From positions 1-45,245 of the forward strand of contig JADGJG010000096.1 of the NCBI GenBank assembly GCA_027596195.1: a stretch of 45,245 nucleotides of DNA, read 5' to 3'. Below, one piece after another: positions 23,932-36,431 of the stretch. This DNA is from Podochytrium sp. JEL0797. Its lineage: Eukaryota > Chytridiomycota > Chytridiomycetes > Chytridiales > Chytriomycetaceae. The translations under genes were made by a program, and so were the position numbers. Position 1 is the stretch's first letter, and every line of letters begins with the position of its first letter. A model generated the notes under the pieces. That model saw only the letters and a program-made list of their open reading frames with translations. It was not told where the DNA came from and did no database searches.

Positions 23932-26900
23932 ATGCTCACGAAATTCGAGACCAAGGTGCGAAGCGACTACTGCCGCCAGTGGGCACGCTATGGCATAATC
24001 ACCCTACCCCTCTGGTTAGAGCCGAATGCATTGCTGATCTCTTTTGCAGAGCAACCGCGTGAAAGCCCTGTGCTTTCACCCCAAACGCCCCTGGATCTTG
24101 TCTGGTCTGCACAACGGTTCGCTCCAACTGTGGGACTACAAGATCGGCACGCAGGTCGACCGCTTCGATGAACACGAAGGTTCGTCCACCTTCCGTTGGC
24201 TCCATTTAACAGTCTAGGTAACGATTAATTCCACCAGGCCCCATCCGCGGCGTTGCCTTCCACCCGACCCAGCCCTTGTTTGTCTCTGGAGGAGACGACT
24301 ACAAAATCAAAGTGTGGAACTGGAAACAGCGCCGCTGCCTCTTCACGTTGATGGGCCATTTGGACTACATTCGCGGTGTTTCGTTCCACCACGAACACCC
24401 GTGGATCATCAGTTGTTCAGATGACCAGACCATTCGTATTTGGAACTGGCAGTCGAGAACGTGTATTGCCACGTTGACGGGACACACTTACTATGTGATG
24501 AGTGCGTTGTTCCACCCAAAAGAGGATTTGGTTGTTTCTGCTTCGTTGGATCAGACGATTCGTGTGTGGGACATTTCCGGTGTGTATAGAGTATTCTTTC
24601 CGTTACTATAGCGAATTATTGACGGGTTTCGCTGTTTTTGCTCCAGGTCTCGTCAAGAAACACGCTGCTCCCCAGCAATACGAGGAAATGAGCCGTCACG
24701 GACCCAACGCTCAAGGCGGCCCTGGACAGCCCGACATGTTTGGAAACACGGATGTGGTTGTCAAATACGTTCTGGAGGGACACGATCGCGGCGTCAACTG
24801 GGCTTCGTTCCACCCGAACCTGCCCTTGATTGTTTCCGGATCGGATGATCGTCAGATTAAGCTCTGGAGATACAATGGTTTGTTGCTGGAATTCGGGTTT
24901 GAATTCAATGAACGCTAACACCAAAACTCCTTTAGAAACAAGAGCTTGGGAGGTTGACACGCTTCGCGGCCACTACAACAACGTCAACTCGGTTCTGTTC
25001 CACCCACGCCAAGAGCTGGTTATCAGCGCCGCCGAAGACAAGACCATCAGTGTATGGGACATGAACAAACGCACGCGTCTTCACACGTTCCGTCAAGAGC
25101 ACGATCGCTTCTGGGCTCTTTGCGCGCATCCTGAGTTGAACTTGTTTGCTGCCGGTTCGTTTTTGCTCCTTGCTTGTCCACTTGGTTGAAAGTCGAGTCT
25201 TAAGTTGCTATTTTCCTCAGGTCACGACAGCGGGTTCATTGTGTTCAAACTGGAGCGCGAGAGACCGGCGCAGTCCATGTACGAGAGCCAGCTGTTCTAC
25301 GTCAAAGACAAGGTTGTGAGAAGGCATGACTTTGCGTCTTCGAACGACATTCCCGTGTTGTCCATCAAGAAGGGCGCCGCTCTTACCATGCCGCCTCGAA
25401 CGTTGTCGTACAACCCTGCGGAACACTCCGTTCTCATCACTTCGGTTCGTTTTGTTTTCTTTCCAGCGAATCTTGTGTTACTTGGATTGACGGAACCGCA
25501 CAGAACTCCGAAGGCGGAACCTACGAATTGTACAACCTCCCGAGAGACATGAGCGGAGACGCGCGTGAAGCCACGGGAGACATCAAAAAAGGACAAGGCC
25601 AAGCCGCCGTGTTTGTCGGACGCAACCGATTCGCCGTGTTGAACAAACAGTCGCAGCAAATCGTCATCAAGGACCTGCAGAACCAACCGACCAAGAACTT
25701 CAAAACTCCTGGGCTTGTCAACGACATTTTTTACGGCGGAGGCAAGAACTTGATTCTCGTGACGCCGACGTCGGTCATTTTGTTTGACACGGAATTGAGA
25801 AGCACGATTGCGGAGTTGAATGTGTCGGGGGTGAGATATGCGGTTTGGTCTCCGGATCAATCTATGGTTGCTTTGTTTAGCAAGAACGGTGTGTGAAAAT
25901 GCGTTGCGTTTTTGTTTTTCTCGCACTCATTCTTTTGCATCTCCCCTCTTCAGCTCTCGTCATCGCCAACAAAGGCCTCGACCAACTCTGCCTCATCCAC
26001 GAGACCATCAAAATCAAGAGCGGAGCTTGGGACGAATCCGGAATCTTCATCTACTCGACCCAAAACCACATCAAATACGCGCTCCCGCAAGGCGACGTGG
26101 GCATCATCAAAACGGTCGAGCAACCCATCTACTTGACGAAAATCAAGGGCAAGAACCTCTACTGTCTCGACCGTGACGGAAAGATTCGCGTCATTATGAT
26201 TGACCCGTCCGAATACAAGTTCAAACTGGCCCTCGTGCGTCGCAACTACGATGAAGTGTTGTACATTATTCGCACCTCGAATCTCGTCGGACAGTCCATT
26301 ATTGCGTACTTGCAAAAGAAGGGGTACCCCGAGGTGGCCCTCCACTTTGTCAAGGAGACCAAAACGCGTTTCGAGTTGGCACTGCAGTGCGGCAACCTCG
26401 AAGTGGCCGAAGAAACGGCCAAAGTGTTGGACCGCGAGGAGTGTTGGAACATGCTCGGACAAGAAGCGTTGCGTCAAGGAGACCAGAAAGTGTTGGAGCG
26501 AACGTTCCAGCGCGTCAAAAACTTTGACCGGTTGTCCTTCTTGTATCTCATCACGGGAAATGTGGACAATTTGAAAAAGATGCTCAAGATTGCGGAGTTG
26601 AGGGGAGATACCATGTCGCGTTACAACAATTCGTTGTATCTTGGGGATGTGGAGGAGCAGGTTCGTGTATTGAAGGAGGTTGGACAATGTGAGTTGTTTT
26701 CTTTGACTTTTTCGTGCGATTTTCGCACATTTGTTAACGCGCATTTTTCGATAGCCCCGCTCGCTTACCTTGCCGCCAAGACGCACGGTTTGGAAGAAGA
26801 AGCGGCCGCCATTCTCGCCGCTTCCGGTTTGGAACACGCACCCTCGATTTCCGGAACCGGAGAGCTGTTGAAGCCCCCCGCTCCCATTTTGAAGCAGTCG

Positions 26901-28235
26901 GACTTGAACTGGCCGCAGTTGACGATTGCGCGTAGCTTCTTTGAGGGTGGATTCACGGGGGTCGGAGAACAACCCACGAGCTCCATCGCTGCGCCTGTGC
27001 CTATCGACGATGCTGCTCTCGAAGATGTGGGAGACTGGGACGAAGATGAGTTGGACTTGGGCGGTGGCGGATTTGGGGGAGCGGCCAAGGCCACCAAGGC
27101 TGCGGCTGCGGCTGTTGATTTGGATGGAGAGGAAGGGGAAGGATGGGATTTGGATGATGAGTTGGATTTGCCGGACCCCGGTGCTGGATTTGCGGCCGGT
27201 GGTGCTGAGGCAATGGAGGCGTTCACGGCCCCAGCGGCTGGACCTAGTTTGAGTGATAATTGGGTTCGCAGTTCTCAGTTGGCTGCGGATCATATTGCCG
27301 CTGGGTCTTTCGAGACTGCGATGCAGGTTTGTATTTGTTGGTTTGTCCTCTCGCTTGTGCAGTTCTCAACATGCTTTTTTTTACGTAACTAGCTCTTGAA
27401 CCGCCAAATTGGTGCCGTCAACTTTGAGCCGCTCAAGCCCTTGTTTATGAGCATTTTCCAGTCGTCCAAGGTCTATCTTCCATGCAACCCATCGACTGCC
27501 CCGCTCTCCATTGCGCTCCAACGCGCCGGTGGCGATGAGACCAGAGGCGGCAAAGCCATGTTCCCCTTCCAATGCATCACCGTGTCGAGCATGATCACGA
27601 AGCTCCAAGAAGCCTACCTCGCGACCGCCGGCGGAAAGTTTTCGCACGCTTTGGACCTCTTTGTCACCATCATCCAGTCCCTCCTCCTGGCCGTTGCGAG
27701 CAAAAAGACGGAATGCGAGGAAATCCAACAACTCCTCACTGTCTCGCGTGAATACATTCTCGGTCTCAAAATGGAACTCTTCCGCCGCGACCCAAGCACG
27801 GAACCCAAGCGCGCCATCGAGCTCGCGGCCTACTTCACCCACTGCCAACTCCAACCCGCACACTTGCAGCTCGTCCTCTCGTCGGCCATGACCGCCGCGT
27901 ACAAGTACAAAAACTTCAACACAGCCTGCCAATTCGCGCGCCGCCTTCTCGAAATGGGACCGTCCCAGGCCATGGCAATGAAAGCGCGCAAGTTGTTGGC
28001 GGCGTGCGAAAACAACCAGACGGATGAGATTGCGTTGGATTATAACCAGCATAATCCGTTTGTCGTATGTGCGGCTTCGTATGCGCCGATTTACCGTGGG
28101 AGTGCGAGTGTCGCGTGTCCGTACTGCGCGGCGTCGTATAAGCCCGAGTATCAGGGACAGCTTTGCGTTGTTTGTAACGTCGCGCAGGTGGGAGCTACTG
28201 CGACTGGGTTGAAGAGCATCAATGATGGTCGTTGA
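23932..28235 (+). CDS. COPA: Coatomer subunit alpha (COPI alpha-COP)
   Basis: Alpha-COP is the large scaffold of the COPI coat, which returns cargo from Golgi to ER. The start [20 protein letters not shown] is typical. Six WD40 repeats follow: [46 protein letters not shown] and [10 protein letters not shown]. Then comes the coatomer WD-associated region ([23 protein letters not shown]) and the helical solenoid ([20 protein letters not shown]). The C-terminal alpha-COP domain ends [20 protein letters not shown], with zinc-ribbon-like cysteines. An acidic linker near residues 800-850 ([13 protein letters not shown]) is family-like. About nine short introns keep phase. The one after VLITS runs about 57 nt, to the acceptor before [10 protein letters not shown]. 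The gene appears intact. Confidence 0.96.
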
Positions 28236-28326
28236 TGGGGGGTCGCGTTGAGAATTTTGATTTGTGATGCTTGGAGCCGTATATCGGAAAATAAAAGTTG
28301 GGTGTATGCGAGAAATAATACAAGCT

Positions 28327-29111
28327 TTATTGGGGAGGAGCAGGACCACCCGCCTCACCGCCCATCATGCCACTCATCATGTTCATTTGGGCTTGCTGGA
28401 ACAGCTCCTCTTGTCGGCGAAGCTTTTCTTCCGGCGAGATGCCCGAAGAATCGAGTTTGCTGGAACGCTTTCTTCGTTCCTGGGGATTATTGGAATATGC
28501 AGATTTAGTGAATATCGCGTATTCAAACACGAGTGTGCCCACCTTGGATAGTTTGTTGTGACCGTCGAAAGAAGCGTTCACTTCTTCAATGTATTCCTCG
28601 AACCCAAGCGTCTGGAATGGAATGTCGTCAGATTTCACCAGCAACGGGAGAAGAGAATCAACACCTACCTTCAAGGCAGCCACGACATGCTCTCCCGTGA
28701 TGGTTTTCTTTTGTTCCTTGTCGCATACTTCATTGGCTGTTGCAAAACAGGGTTAGTGAACCAAGACCCTAGCGATTCGAAATAGATCCTCTACCTTCCG
28801 ACGAAATCAGATGCACAAACTCTGAAGCGAAATGAATGAAAATCGAGTTCAGTGTCACACAGTGTGCTGTCACCAACAAACTCACCCAGACAGCAGTCGG
28901 CAATCAGATCTCTCGTTTCTTTGGCGCACCAGAGGTCCGCGGGGAGGGTTTCCTGGATGATTTTCTGAATGGTGGCTAGAGGGAGGGGTTAGAGGTGCTG
29001 CGGGAGGGGAAGCAGGACTCCTGTGGACGGCACTCAACTCTTTGGGAGACCCAGGTCTTCATCATCGCCGGGTCCAACGGGATATTGGTGGTCAGAGCCG
29101 TCGTCGGACAT
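28327..29111 (-). CDS. NCB2: Negative cofactor 2 subunit beta (DR1)
   Basis: NC2-beta pairs with NC2-alpha through a histone fold and binds TBP on DNA, repressing or modulating RNA polymerase II transcription. The start MSDDGSDHQYPVGPGDDEDL is followed by an intron and ATIQKIIQETLP. Then come CAKETRDLIADCCL, EFVHLISSE, ANEVCDKEQKKTITGEHVVA, LGFEEYIEEV, and RRKRSSKLDSSGISPEEKLR with RQEELFQQAQ. These match the DR1 histone fold and the conserved helix after it. The tail is short, ending MMSGMMGGEAGGPAPPQ. At least four small introns are present and all junctions are in phase. Confidence 0.93.
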
Positions 29112-29223
29112 GGGAAGTGTGGGAGTGGTGCGGGCGGTTTTTGTTTTTTTGCATTTCTTTTTCCACGATCTGTCCTTTTATCCTTCACCAAGAAGAGAGG
29201 GAGTCAACAGATTTATTCTTATT

Positions 29224-30137
29224 TTAAATGGCGTTTTGGAAATGCCAAATATCGGAGCCTGGTGGTGGAAGTGAGTTGCAGAAATTCGAACACAGAGTGG
29301 AATCAATCACTCACCGAGACTTGTCATTGCCCTGCCGTTCGAATCAGTTCCCGTCCATCCAATACGCACAGTCAATGCTCCCACTTGAGCGCTGTTGCAA
29401 TCGTACGCGCAAATCATGTCCACACACTCGCACGCAGTAAGTGCACAGTTTGTTGAAGACCATTGCATTCCTCCTGTCAAAAAAGGAATCCCCTGGTTCA
29501 AGTTGATAACCAAAGTTCGAGCTGCACGAACCGCATCGTCAAAAAAACTTGCATATTCTTTCGAAAAGCGAAAACGAATCACACGAACCAGGAACACAGA
29601 CAATCTCATTCCGCGTGTCCGTGAATGCAATGAGACCCGACTTGAACATTTGATTGTTATACATCATGACCATTTGAACGTCAATGTGCGTGGTTCCGCT
29701 CGTCATTTGAGCCATTTGTGGGCCTTTCATGAGGGGAATGATGAGTTCGGAATAAACATCGACCGTGGGGTAAAATGCTGCCGTTTGGATTTTGCTTTTG
29801 GAAGGGTCTTGCGTGTTTGTCTGGAAGACCTGTTTGAAGTCGTCAATACAAGTTGCGCGTACTCTTTTTTTCTTTTTCTACCAACCTGCATATAGAAGAC
29901 AGCTGGCGAGCCCGATGCTTGATGATCGAGTTAGCAAATATCCCTTGAAATCTGGCCAAGGATTCCAGCCAACGTACCCAGTGCATTCGAAGTAGCATTT
30001 ACGCATCCGCGGACCGCGCCGCAATACGTCGTATCGACCCCGTTGTTTGGCGCCGCCATATTCTGCACCCACAGCGTGGAACTCGGCATTTGCGCCTGCA
30101 CAACAGCTGAGAACGCGATCAGGAAGGCCGTCCACAT
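29224..30137 (-). CDS. Unrecognised secreted protein
   Basis: I do not recognise a family. The ATG at 30137 gives MWTAFLIAFSAVVQA followed by QMPSSTLWVQNM, a clear signal peptide with an AQA-type cleavage site. The mature part has several cysteines (YCGAVRGCVN, TNCALTACECVDMICAYDC) and possible N-glycosylation at NAT. It also has PAVFYMQVFQTNTQDPSKSK and TAAFYPTVDVYSELIIPLMK. At least four introns are needed, including a donor within SCDS to read VPGSFFDDAVRAARTLVINL. The last exon, GSDIWHFQNAI, ends at TAA 29224-29226. A secreted or cell-surface role is inferred from the signal and the cysteines. Exon borders are my own reading and may be off by a few bases. Confidence 0.62.
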
Positions 30138-30523
30138 TTGCTTTCGATTCAAAAAAAATGACAAACCTCGGCCGTGATAAAGAAGCCGAGTTGAGCCTGA
30201 TTCCCGGACATTATGAAGGCGGAAGCGGAGAAGGCCACCAAGAAAGGAATCGGTATTGAACTCGATGCGCCTTGAGGAAGGGGTTGAGCGCGTTTCGCAC
30301 TCGTGACAGTTCGAGGGCGGGACATTGGTCGTCTGGTGAATTCCTCGAAGTTGGGAGTTTCACTGGGACTTTCATCCTCCGGGTGAGTTTCTGCTCTCGA
30401 GGGGGGTGTGGGGGTTTCGGAGAACCACGCTCGCGCATGCGACGAAACGCGTGGCTTTTCGAACAACTCAAAAACAAAACTAAAACTAATTTCTCTTTTT
30501 GAATGCGGGTTTTTATTCGCGAA
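30138..30523. other. Intergenic region upstream of the secreted-protein gene
   Basis: About 385 bp. A minus-strand reading from 30325 begins MSRPRTVTSAKR and contains a hydrophobic stretch, but it stops before the signal peptide of the secreted protein and lacks recognisable features. Most likely this is promoter sequence for the minus-strand gene, next to the H2A fragment. Confidence 0.4.
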
Positions 30524-30654
30524 ATGGCCATCCGTAACGATGAGGAGTTGAAAAAGTTGCTTGGGAATGTGACTATTGCCCAGGGAGGAGTGTTGCCCAA
30601 CATTCAGCCGTCGCTGTTGCCAAAGAAGTCGGAGGAGGAGGGTGGAAAGCGTAA
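30524..30654 (+). pseudogene. 5'-truncated histone H2A fragment
   Basis: The frame reads [20 protein letters not shown] and [20 protein letters not shown], the C-terminal third of histone H2A. Upstream of the AIRNDEE segment there is no H2A sequence (no AGLQFPV or IIPRHLQ region). Compared with the H2A at 45018-45245, one G is missing in GGAAAGGCGTAA, so the stop is lost and the frame reads on through KRKLVSSSS. The nucleotide match to the other copy is very high, with a few changes. This suggests a recent duplication of a gene end. It lies between two minus-strand genes and has no evident start. Confidence 0.85.
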
Positions 30655-30823
30655 ACTTGTTTCGTCTTCTTCATGTGTACATTGTGAATAAAATCATTAG
30701 AAATCTTCGTTTGTTCTTTGTTATAACGGGACGCTATAGCGATGCTATAGTGATCGACAACAAGCTGTTTGAGAGAACTGAGAAAGGTGAGAAAGGAAGA
30801 TGAAAAGTCAAACTCGATTTTAT

Positions 30824-31649
<826 letters not shown>

Positions 31650-32981
31650 TCACTCCTCTGTCGTCGTCAGAGTTGGCGCTTCCCCTTTCTTAACCCTTGG
31701 CTTCCTTTTCTTGACTGGCGGTTTCAATATCTGCCAAAACAACCACCAATTAACTCCCCAAAATCCAACCCCTCCCTCAAACATACCTGAAACGAACAAG
31801 TCAAGCTCCTATCCACACTCATCAACCCCGCCGCATTGTCAAACTCGCCACAATAATTGGGCGCCGAAAACAATGTCACCAATTGCCTATTCGCAAAAAA
31901 CTCGTACCCATCTTCCACGACTTGATGCGCGCGACAAATGAGATCGAGGTCGTGCTTTTCGAGAAACTTTTGAACCACATCGGCTCCAAACAGGAACCCG
32001 ACTCCACGGTCGCTTTCGCCCCATCCGACTACTTCGTGGGAGGGATCGGACCATGTCAAGTCGCACAACAGGCCTAATTCGAAAACATTCAACACTCAAG
32101 CAAGGACAAGAACAGCAAACTCTTACCAGAATCAGCGATATCAGAAGGCCGCATAATTCTCCGAATCTGTTCCATATGTTGCAAATCCGGCGACAAACCA
32201 CCATGCATGCAGAAAATTTTTTCGTCCACGATAGCAGCGACTGGTAAGCAGTTGAAACAATCCGCAAAGGTTTTCCAGAGTTTCACGTTGTATCGTCGTT
32301 TGCCTGCACGTAGGAGCGTTTGGAATTAGAAATTGCCACCCACCCAGCACAAACACACACTCACACTCATCATAAAATCCATACACCCGATTCACACTCG
32401 CACATTCATGGTTCCCACGCAAAATGAAAAAGTTTTCCGGGTATTTGATCTTGTACGCGAGCATGAGACAAATCGTTTCCATCGAATGCTTGCCACGATC
32501 GACATAATCCCCAAGAAACAGATAGTTTGAATCCGGTGGGAACCCTCCATACTCAAACAGACGCAGGAGGTCGTAGTATTGGCCGTGAATATCGCCTGCA
32601 ACAGAGATCCAATATGAGAAGTGAGACACAAGCCGGCGGGGAGATTGGCTCCGTCTCCCACACACACTCACCGCAGATATTAATGGGAGCTTCGAGTTCC
32701 AACAAACACGGCTGACTCATGAATATCTCTCTCGACGTCTTGCAGAGGTAAATGACTTCGTGTTCGGGAAGATCAATCTTTTTGCCGGGCCTTCCGCCTT
32801 TGACTAATGGACGAGCCGGTGGCAGTTTAGTCCTTGAATTGCACCTGATGGATCATCACGGAGAACGAGTGGTACTCTCATGACAGGGAGACGGGAGGGG
32901 AGGCTCACCGGAGAGGAGTCGAGCAATGATTGAATCGAGATCGATGGGAGGATCGTTGGGCATGGGTTGATCAGGATTCAT
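31650..32981 (-). CDS. GLC7: PP1-type Ser/Thr phosphatase catalytic subunit, copy 1
   Basis: This is a metal-dependent Ser/Thr phosphatase. The start is [20 protein letters not shown]. An intron of about 100 nt joins RLLS to [20 protein letters not shown], and the core follows: [76 protein letters not shown] and [15 protein letters not shown]. All metal and catalytic residues are present. [13 protein letters not shown], usually [13 protein letters not shown], is shared with copy 2, so the two are sisters. The C-terminus after CSFQ is [20 protein letters not shown] plus LTTTEE. It lacks the RPITPP regulatory segment found in copy 3. At least five introns are present and the frame is intact. 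Confidence 0.93.
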
Positions 32982-33160
32982 GATTTTGGATCAGGATTCT
33001 GGAGTTAACAAGCGGATGGGCAAGGCAGAGAGACGGCAAGGCAAGTCGGTATCACGCAGCTGAATGTGCGATGAAATTTTTCTCGATTTTCAAAACGAAA
33101 TTGGAAATTCTACCGGATTTTATGATCATTTCCCCCCCATCATTTCCCAAATAACTTCCC

Positions 33161-34463
33161 TCACATTCTGGCTTTCATCTCTTTCTTCTTCTTCTCCACA
33201 GGCTTCAACATCTGCAAAAAAGAACACATAAGCCACCCATCAAAAAATTCAACCCCAGTCAAAAACCCTCCTGAAACGAACACACCAACCCCCCATCCAC
33301 ACTCATCAACGCCGCCGCGTTATCAAACTCGCCACAATAATTGGGCGCACTAAACAACGTGACCAAATGCCTCTTTGCGAAAAACTCGTACCCATCTTGC
33401 ACGACCTGATGCGCGCGACAAATGAGATCCAGATCATGTTTCGGAAGAAACTTGTCGACAACGTCCACCCCGAAGAGGAAGCCGACTCCGCGGTCGCTTT
33501 CGCCCCATCCAGTCACGTCGTGGGAGGGGTCGGACCAGAGGAGGTCGCAGAGCAATCCTGGACACGAAAATACATACTTCAACAACCTACGCGATTATAA
33601 AAGGATGAAAATACCTGAATCCGCAACATCAGTAGGCCTCATAATCCGTCGAATCTGCTCCATATGTTGCAAATCCGGCGACAGCCCACCATACATACAG
33701 AAAATCTTTTTGTCCACGATGGCAGCGACAGGTAAGCAGTTGAAACAATCCGCAAAGGTTTTCCATAGCTTCACGTTGTATCGTCGTTTGCCTGATAAAA
33801 AAGAATGAAATCAATTCCACGAATCACTTTCGAATTTTCGCGTTTTTACATTCATCGTAGAATCCATACAACCGATTGATACTCGCGCACTCGTGGTTCC
33901 CGCGGAGGATGAAAAAGTTTTCGGGGTATTTGATCTTATACGCGAGGAGCAGACAAATCGTTTCCATCGAATGCTTACCGCGGTCGACATAATCCCCAAG
34001 GAACAAATAATTGGATTCGGGTGAAAATCCTCCATACTCAAAGAGACGCAGCAAATCGTAATATTGTCCGTGAATGTCGCCTTTGGTAATTGTGGGACGC
34101 GTTTGAAAATGAAACGTGGGTCTCACCACATATTTTGATGGGAGCTCCGAGCTCCAACAGACACGGCTGCCTCATGAATACCTCTCTCGACTTTATGCAT
34201 AGATAATGCACTTCATGGAGGTCGAGGTTGACTTTCTTTCCCGGCCGAAGTCCTTGGACTGTGTTTCGTTGGGAATCACTGAAATGATCAATTTGACAGG
34301 TCGGTGGATTCTTGCAAACTGTGGCGAGTCTCAACGAATCCAAGAAGAGTCGAATAAAAAGGAGGGGTTTCACCTGAAAGAAGTCGTTTGATAATGGAAT
34401 CAAGGTCGACGACGCTTTGTGTCGGAACGGGGGTGGCGCTGGAGCAACTCCCGGGGCTTTCAT
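33161..34463 (-). CDS. PP1-type phosphatase, copy 2, with altered metal site
   Basis: The order of motifs is as in copy 1: [86 protein letters not shown] and [14 protein letters not shown]. The usual CHGGLSPD is CMYGGLSPD, because codon 33691-33693 (minus) is TAT instead of CAT. In known PP1 structures that histidine (His173 in human PP1-alpha) binds the second metal, so activity may be lost or much reduced. Exon 1 ([12 protein letters not shown]) has a frame break at a run of five C near 34430. One more C would join it to [18 protein letters not shown]. The tail is short: [16 protein letters not shown]. The start at 34463 is the only ATG near. Confidence 0.85.
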
Positions 34464-34634
34464 TTCTCGCAGCTGATGACGGAAGTCAAGCGCTTGAATT
34501 CAAGGCGACTAGGTAGCCAAAGGAAAGGGAAAAAGAAACGGAAAATGTCGCGTTTCAGCTTGTTTTCCAAAACAAAAAAAAACTCGATTTTTGAATTCCA
34601 ATAAAAATGATCGCGCCGCATCGCAAAAGAAAGT

Positions 34635-36078
34635 TTACAACATGCCCTTCTTCTTCTTCTTGTTCGCGCTGTTTTTCGGTGGTGTAATGGGGCGCCCGGC
34701 ATTCACCCCGCCGTACGCGTATTTTTGCTTCTTCTCGGCCGGCTTCAGAATCTGTTGGAAAGATGTTCAGCCCTCCTCAGCCTCCCCCCAGAAATAAAAG
34801 AACAAAAACATACCTGGAAAGAACACATCAAACTCTCATCCACACTCATCATCGCCCCGGCGTTATCAAACTCGCCACAATAATTGGGCGCGCTAAACAA
34901 CGTGACCAAATGCCTCTTTGCGAAAAACTCGTATCCATCCTCCACAACCTGATGCGCGCGACAAATGAGATCCAAATCGTGATTTTCCAAAAATCGCGCA
35001 ACGACATCAGCGCCGAACGTGAATGACACACCGCGGTCGTTTTCGCCCCATCCGTTGGTTTCTCTGTCGGGGTCGGACCAGAGGAGGTCGCAGAGGAGGC
35101 CTGTTTTGAGAAAACATGGGTCAGTTGGTGAGGCGTTTTAATGCCCAAACAAGAGAATACTGTACCCGTGTCCGGAATATCCGTAGGTCTCATGATCCTG
35201 CGAATCTGCTCAAACGACTGCAAATCAGGAGACAGACCGCCGTGCATGGTCAAAATTTTTTCGTCAATCAATGCGGCGACGGGCAAACAGTTGAAGCAGT
35301 CCGTGAATGTTTTCCACAGCTTGATGTTGTATCGTCTCTTGCCTAAAAGAGAGAATAGAATCGTTCAGTGCGAGAGAGGCGCGGGGAAGGACAGAATTTC
35401 AAAACCCACATTCATCATAGAACCCATAAATCCGGTTAATGCTCGCACACTCGTGGTTCCCGCGGAGAATAAAGAAGTTCTCTGGATATTTGATTTTGTA
35501 TGCAAGCAGCAAACAGATGGTTTCGAGCGACTGCTTGCCGCGATCCACATAGTCCCCAAGGAACAGGTAATTGGCATCCGGCGGGAATCCTCCGTATTCA
35601 AAGAGCCGCAGCAAGTCGTAGTACTGGCCATGGGTGTCACCTGGGATCAAATGCGAATCTCCATCAGGGTGGCTCGATTCGGGACAACAGCTAATCAACT
35701 CACCGCAAATTTTGATGGGAGCTTCGAGTTCCAATAGCATTGGCTGCGAGATGAAGATTTCTCTTGCTTTTGTACACAGGAATCGGATTTCGTGCTCGGC
35801 TAACATGACTTGTTTTCCGGGGCGGCTCCCTCGCACTGTCATCGTGGTTTCAGATTGCGTTATGGGTTGGATTCGCTTTCGCTTCCATTAATCCAGGGGA
35901 GATGCATATGATGGCTCTCATTCGGCACTCGCCAGATTCGCTCGTTGCCCGTAAACATGGATTGACTCTGACATCCCACCACCAACAACAACTAGACACG
36001 CAAGTACTCACCTTCGAGAAGACTTTCAATCACCGCATCGACATCAACTTCTTGAGTCAGCAAATCCGCTGAGGACAT
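34635..36078 (-). CDS. GLC7: PP1-type phosphatase, copy 3 (canonical)
   Basis: This is the most conventional of the three PP1 genes. It starts [20 protein letters not shown]. An intron leads to [20 protein letters not shown]. The metal-binding motifs GDTHGQ (the usual isoleucine is threonine), [36 protein letters not shown] and [17 protein letters not shown] are complete, and [17 protein letters not shown] is the standard form. The C-terminus reads [19 protein letters not shown], then [16 protein letters not shown] and GML. It keeps the RPITPP segment, whose threonine is a CDK site in PP1 of other eukaryotes. Six exons or more are separated by short introns and the frame is intact. This is probably the housekeeping PP1. 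Confidence 0.95.
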
Positions 36079-36431
36079 TTCTTTGGGCGAAGTTTTTTTT
36101 TTTTTTTTGGTTTGCTTGGTTGCAATTTTGGAATCAACCATCACGCGATATTTACCAAATAAACAAATAATTTGTAGCGATTGTCCAACAAAGGAAGCAC
36201 ATAATTATGCAAAACAACTCGGTACAACAAGAGATTTCGTAAATAAAAAATCAAGCCAGGAAGAATACACAGCCATCTAACGCAAATATGAGCTATTCTC
36301 CCAATCATGTTATCCTTTCGTGCAGATAAGAAGGATGTTTTCGTGACTCACGGTGGCACGTCCCATTTCGAAAACGTGCAGCATCTTTGCAACCGGAAGC
36401 AAAAAAAATCCACGCCCAACTTCGACCCACG
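36079..36431. other. Divergent promoter region between PP1 copy 3 and the PK homologue
   Basis: About 350 bp. It has a run of 16 T at about 36093-36108, an A/T-rich part to about 36260, and an ATG at 36307 that opens no recognisable protein. It probably serves both divergent genes. Confidence 0.4.

Noticed and set aside
25446..25467. A 22-nt intron in COPA
   Set aside because: GT-AG borders exist, but the frame afterwards is wrong. An intron of about 57 nt ending before [10 protein letters not shown] is in phase and gives the expected protein.
25950..27293. A 447-codon open frame on the minus strand
   Set aside because: It lies antisense to the conserved COPA exons, has no recognisable domain, and its openness follows from the codon bias of the real gene.
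30149..30325. N-terminal extension MSRPRTVTSAKR of the secreted protein
   Set aside because: It would bury the signal peptide behind an intron. The internal ATG gives a clean secretion signal in the same frame as the mature protein.
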